This document shows, piece after piece, positions 55,772 to 58,012 of a stretch of DNA of 58,012 bases (position 1 is the first letter of the stretch; each line of letters opens with the position of its first letter). The notes under the pieces were generated by a model that was not told the origin of the DNA, did no database searches, and was given only the letters and a program-made list of their open reading frames with translations. Both the position numbers and the translations under genes were made by a program. The DNA comes from an uncultured Methanobrevibacter sp. (lineage in GTDB: Archaea > Methanobacteriota > Methanobacteria > Methanobacteriales > Methanobacteriaceae): contig NZ_CACWVY010000019.1 in NCBI RefSeq assembly GCF_902764455.1, positions 1-58,012 of the forward strand, in the 5' to 3' direction.

Positions 55772-56406
55772 ATTACCCTATTTAAACCTAAATAAATCTT
55801 ATTTTTCTTATAAACTTTTTCTAAAATTTCATTCCATTCTTCTACAGTAATTCTGCCTTTATTCGGAATCAGATTATCGAGTGATGATTCATTCAAGTTC
55901 AAAATATCCGCAAGAACATATGACAAGGTCCTACCGGTCAATGACAAATCATAAGGATCATAACCTGTAACGGCTAAAATCCATACATTGTCCTTAGATG
56001 AACTGTTATACTCCTTTCGTAAAGATTCAAACCAGCTGGCCACTTTTGTATCGCTGCTGCCCAAACTTGAACCTATTGCAATATAATAGTCTTCACCGGT
56101 GAATTCAATATTGCTGCACGCAGTATTGATTTTTTCCTTAAGCTCCGGAGAATCCAAATCTAGGTCGAACTCATTATTTGTAATTGTGTCGGACAGATAA
56201 TTCTCAATTTCCTTAGCGTTTTTAAAATAACCAATCGGTTCAAGTCTATCAGGATCCCTATCGCATAAATCATAGATTAAATCCTCATCAACATCACAGA
56301 TTTCATAGCCTTCAAGCTTATGGGATTTATATTCCTTGAAATCTATGCAATAATTTTCTAAATCTTCTTTGTTTAAATACCAAAGAACCTGAACCTTCTT
56401 AATCAT
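55768..56406 (-). CDS. Hypothetical protein, 212 aa
   Basis: A soluble, acidic protein starting MIKKVQVLWYLNKEDLENYC, with no signal, membrane segment or family that I recognise. FTGEDYYIAIGSSLGSSDTK (about 100-119), ILAVTGYDPYDLSLTGRTLS and a helical C-terminus with ITVEEWNEILEKVYKKN stand out. It lies 6 bp after the RDD gene, so it probably shares the hypE transcript. Its end overlaps the SNase-like gene by 4 bp on the opposite strand. Confidence 0.7.
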   Translation of the reverse strand: MIKKVQVLWYLNKEDLENYCIDFKEYKSHKLEGYEICDVDEDLIYDLCDRDPDRLEPIGYFKNAKEIENYLSDTITNNEFDLDLDSPELKEKINTACSNIEFTGEDYYIAIGSSLGSSDTKVASWFESLRKEYNSSSKDNVWILAVTGYDPYDLSLTGRTLSYVLADILNLNESSLDNLIPNKGRITVEEWNEILEKVYKKNKIYLGLNRVI

Positions 56407-56412
56407 AACAAT

Positions 56413-56814
56413 CTAATTTACAGAATTTACAACTACAGTACGTGTAATACTTCCAAATAATCTATCAGTATTCATTATTCTGCCAATTAACCAGTCAAAA
56501 ATAATTGGAATCCAGTAGATTTTAGTTAAGTTACGTACAATTGACTGAGGCCAATTCATATAAGAACCGTTTCTAGACCTTACTTCCAAGAAAAGTAATG
56601 CCTTACCAACGGTAGCCCCTTTAACCTTTTCACAAAATACAAAGTAAACATAACCTAAAATTGGAGCAAGATATGGGAAATATCTGTAAACTGAACCAAC
56701 ATCTGCAGGATTAATTATAAGAGAAAATAAATATGACAAAATCCACATGAATGCAGATACCACAAAGAAATCAATTATATATGCACCTATTCTTCTAGAA
56801 AATACACTTGCCAT
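56413..56814 (-). CDS. RDD family membrane protein
   Basis: The 133-residue protein starts MASVFSRRIGAYIIDFFVVS with the family's R..D pattern in TM1 and has about three TM segments. KGATVGKALLFLEVRS is the conserved RDD C-terminal motif. The function of RDD proteins is mostly unknown; some act in ion or solute transport. Start 56814 is supported by AGGTGATAAA, which overlaps the hypE stop, so it is translationally linked to hypE. Confidence 0.85.
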   Translation of the reverse strand: MASVFSRRIGAYIIDFFVVSAFMWILSYLFSLIINPADVGSVYRYFPYLAPILGYVYFVFCEKVKGATVGKALLFLEVRSRNGSYMNWPQSIVRNLTKIYWIPIIFDWLIGRIMNTDRLFGSITRTVVVNSVN

Positions 56815-56822
56815 TTTATCAC

Positions 56823-57842
56823 CTAACAAACTCTAGGAACCGGGTCTGCAATTGGTGCTTCAAGAATTCTTTCACCACCAATAGGAGTATTTACAACAAC
56901 ATAATCTCCTTCGACGACTTCTCCTATGATTGCAGCATTTTCACCATACTTTTCGCCTTTAATAGCTTCAAGTATTTCTTCAGCCTTATCAGCTTTAACA
57001 CCCATCACTACTTTACCTTCATTGGCTACTTCAAACGGATCAATGCCTAACATTTCTGATACAGCATGAACTTCATCTCTGATTGGAATTGCATCCTGCT
57101 CTAAAACTACACCGACTCCTGCTTTTGAAGCCATTTCGTTAATAGCATTTGCAAATCCTCCACGGGTAGGGTCTTTCATAGCTGTAACTCCCCCAATTTC
57201 TAATGCTTTATTGATAATATTCCACATTGGAGCTACATCAGATTTCAAATCAGTTTCAAAACCAAAACCTTCCCTGAAAGACATCAAACTCATTCCATGA
57301 TCACCCAAACTTCCTGTGACAATGATTTTATCACCGACTTCTAAAGTTGAGTCACGAATTACTTCTCCTTTTTTTGCAATTCCAATACCTGTAGTTACCA
57401 TGACAATTCCATCTAGTTTGTCCTGAGGCATTACTTTGGTATCGCCAGTAATTACAGCAACATCAACTTCTTCACAAGTTTCATTAAGTGATTTCATGAT
57501 TTTGTCCAAATCATCAATCGGAAAGCCTTCCTGCATGATAATAGCATTAGAAATGGCAAGTGGACGTGCACCCATTACAGAAACATCATTAATAGTTCCT
57601 GCAGCGGAGATTCTACCAATATCCCCTCCTGGGAAAAATAACGGATCGATAGTGTGACCATCAGTTGTCATGACAATTTCCCAATCTCCTAAAGGGATAG
57701 AAGCTCCATCATCTAATGCATCTAAACTAATACCACCATTAACGCTTTTTTTAGTGATATTATCCAAAACAGTGCTAGCTATTAAATTTGCCATAACTTC
57801 TCCGCCAGCACCATGATTCATACTAATTTTATCTTCTGACAT
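56823..57842 (-). CDS. hypE: Hydrogenase maturation protein (carbamoyl dehydratase HypE)
   Basis: The 339-residue protein starts ISMNHGAGGEVMANLIAST, with TTDGHTIDPLFFPGGDIGR (about 60-78) and GDTKVMPQ. It ends IADPVPRVC, where the C-terminal Cys receives the carbamoyl group from HypF and is dehydrated to thiocyanate for the NiFe-hydrogenase CN ligands. The intact Pro-Arg-Val-Cys end shows an active protein. AGGAG lies 4-5 nt before the ATG, and a TATA-like ATTATATAC lies about 45 nt upstream. Confidence 0.96.
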   Translation of the reverse strand: MSEDKISMNHGAGGEVMANLIASTVLDNITKKSVNGGISLDALDDGASIPLGDWEIVMTTDGHTIDPLFFPGGDIGRISAAGTINDVSVMGARPLAISNAIIMQEGFPIDDLDKIMKSLNETCEEVDVAVITGDTKVMPQDKLDGIVMVTTGIGIAKKGEVIRDSTLEVGDKIIVTGSLGDHGMSLMSFREGFGFETDLKSDVAPMWNIINKALEIGGVTAMKDPTRGGFANAINEMASKAGVGVVLEQDAIPIRDEVHAVSEMLGIDPFEVANEGKVVMGVKADKAEEILEAIKGEKYGENAAIIGEVVEGDYVVVNTPIGGERILEAPIADPVPRVC

Positions 57843-58012
57843 TATATACTCCTAAATAAATTATCATTATAATAATATATTAAAACAAGTATATAATTTT
57901 TAGTAAAAAATATTCAATGCCGTCAATTTAAGAATTTCATAATTTTTTTATCTTTTTGATTTTTTATATATCTCTTTTTTCATGTTAATCTGTAGTTCAT
58001 ATTGAATTTTCT

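Noticed and set aside
57900-58012. T-rich runs at the right end as a terminator
   Set aside because: No gene on the plus strand precedes them within view; they may belong to the spacer before the next, unseen gene.

Overview
The window looks like chromosome of a gut or rumen methanogenic archaeon of the order Methanobacteriales, most likely Methanobrevibacter. The support is low GC and AT-rich spacers with TATA boxes, archaeal TgtA (archaeosine), SRP19, an HMG-CoA synthase/thiolase pair for isoprenoid lipids, HypE for hydrogenase maturation, an adhesin-like Ig-repeat surface protein, and a large glycan locus. The species cannot be fixed from the sequence alone.

Layout. 1-105 is the edge of a transposase-like zinc-ribbon fragment. 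0.2-3.4 kb (minus) holds a DUF1848 radical SAM protein, thiolase and HMG-CoA synthase. 3.5-3.7 kb holds two tandem tRNA-Gly genes. 3.8-7.9 kb holds a small methyltransferase, tgtA and a divergent MnmC-like methyltransferase. 7.9-9.8 kb is the adhesin-like protein. 10.2-14.3 kb (minus) is a compact purC-purS-purQ-cobA-glmS operon. 14.5-18.5 kb has three small surface or hypothetical genes, an NSS-family transporter, an AglD-type membrane protein and a decayed copy of the transporter 5' end.

18.5-36.8 kb is a glycan locus. It has a GT39-like transferase, DUF4422, WecB, GT2 and GT8 (minus); a Wzx-like flippase, LicD, a methyltransferase with a dead tandem copy, a LicC-like nucleotidyltransferase and an acyltransferase (plus); and a complete pseudaminic acid operon pseB-pseC-pseF-pseG/H fusion-pseI (minus). 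The enzymes could make, activate, decorate and export a nonulosonate-containing surface glycan with a phospho-substituent.

37-42.9 kb holds a SWIM protein, a SWIM-SNF2 helicase fusion and an Rpn-family nuclease gene followed by two tandem orphan copies of an Rpn 3' end. 43.1-46.6 kb holds a leaderless beta-helix surface protein, two flavoproteins and a frameshifted toxin/DUF2283 pair. 46.8-52.4 kb is a plus-strand operon-like run of hemD, GT2, glf, srp19, a DHH phosphoesterase and an HTH regulator. 52.4-57.8 kb holds a DEAD-box helicase, a SplB-type radical SAM protein, a Cas4-like nuclease, a degenerate staphylococcal-nuclease-like protein, a hypothetical, an RDD protein and hypE.

Most noteworthy are the Rpn C-terminal cassettes with a candidate internal start, the LicC/LicD/methyltransferase module in an archaeon, the SNase-like protein lacking most catalytic residues, a set of leaderless genes with TATA boxes 22-24 nt from the ATG, and hairpin/T-tract terminators that overlap stop codons.
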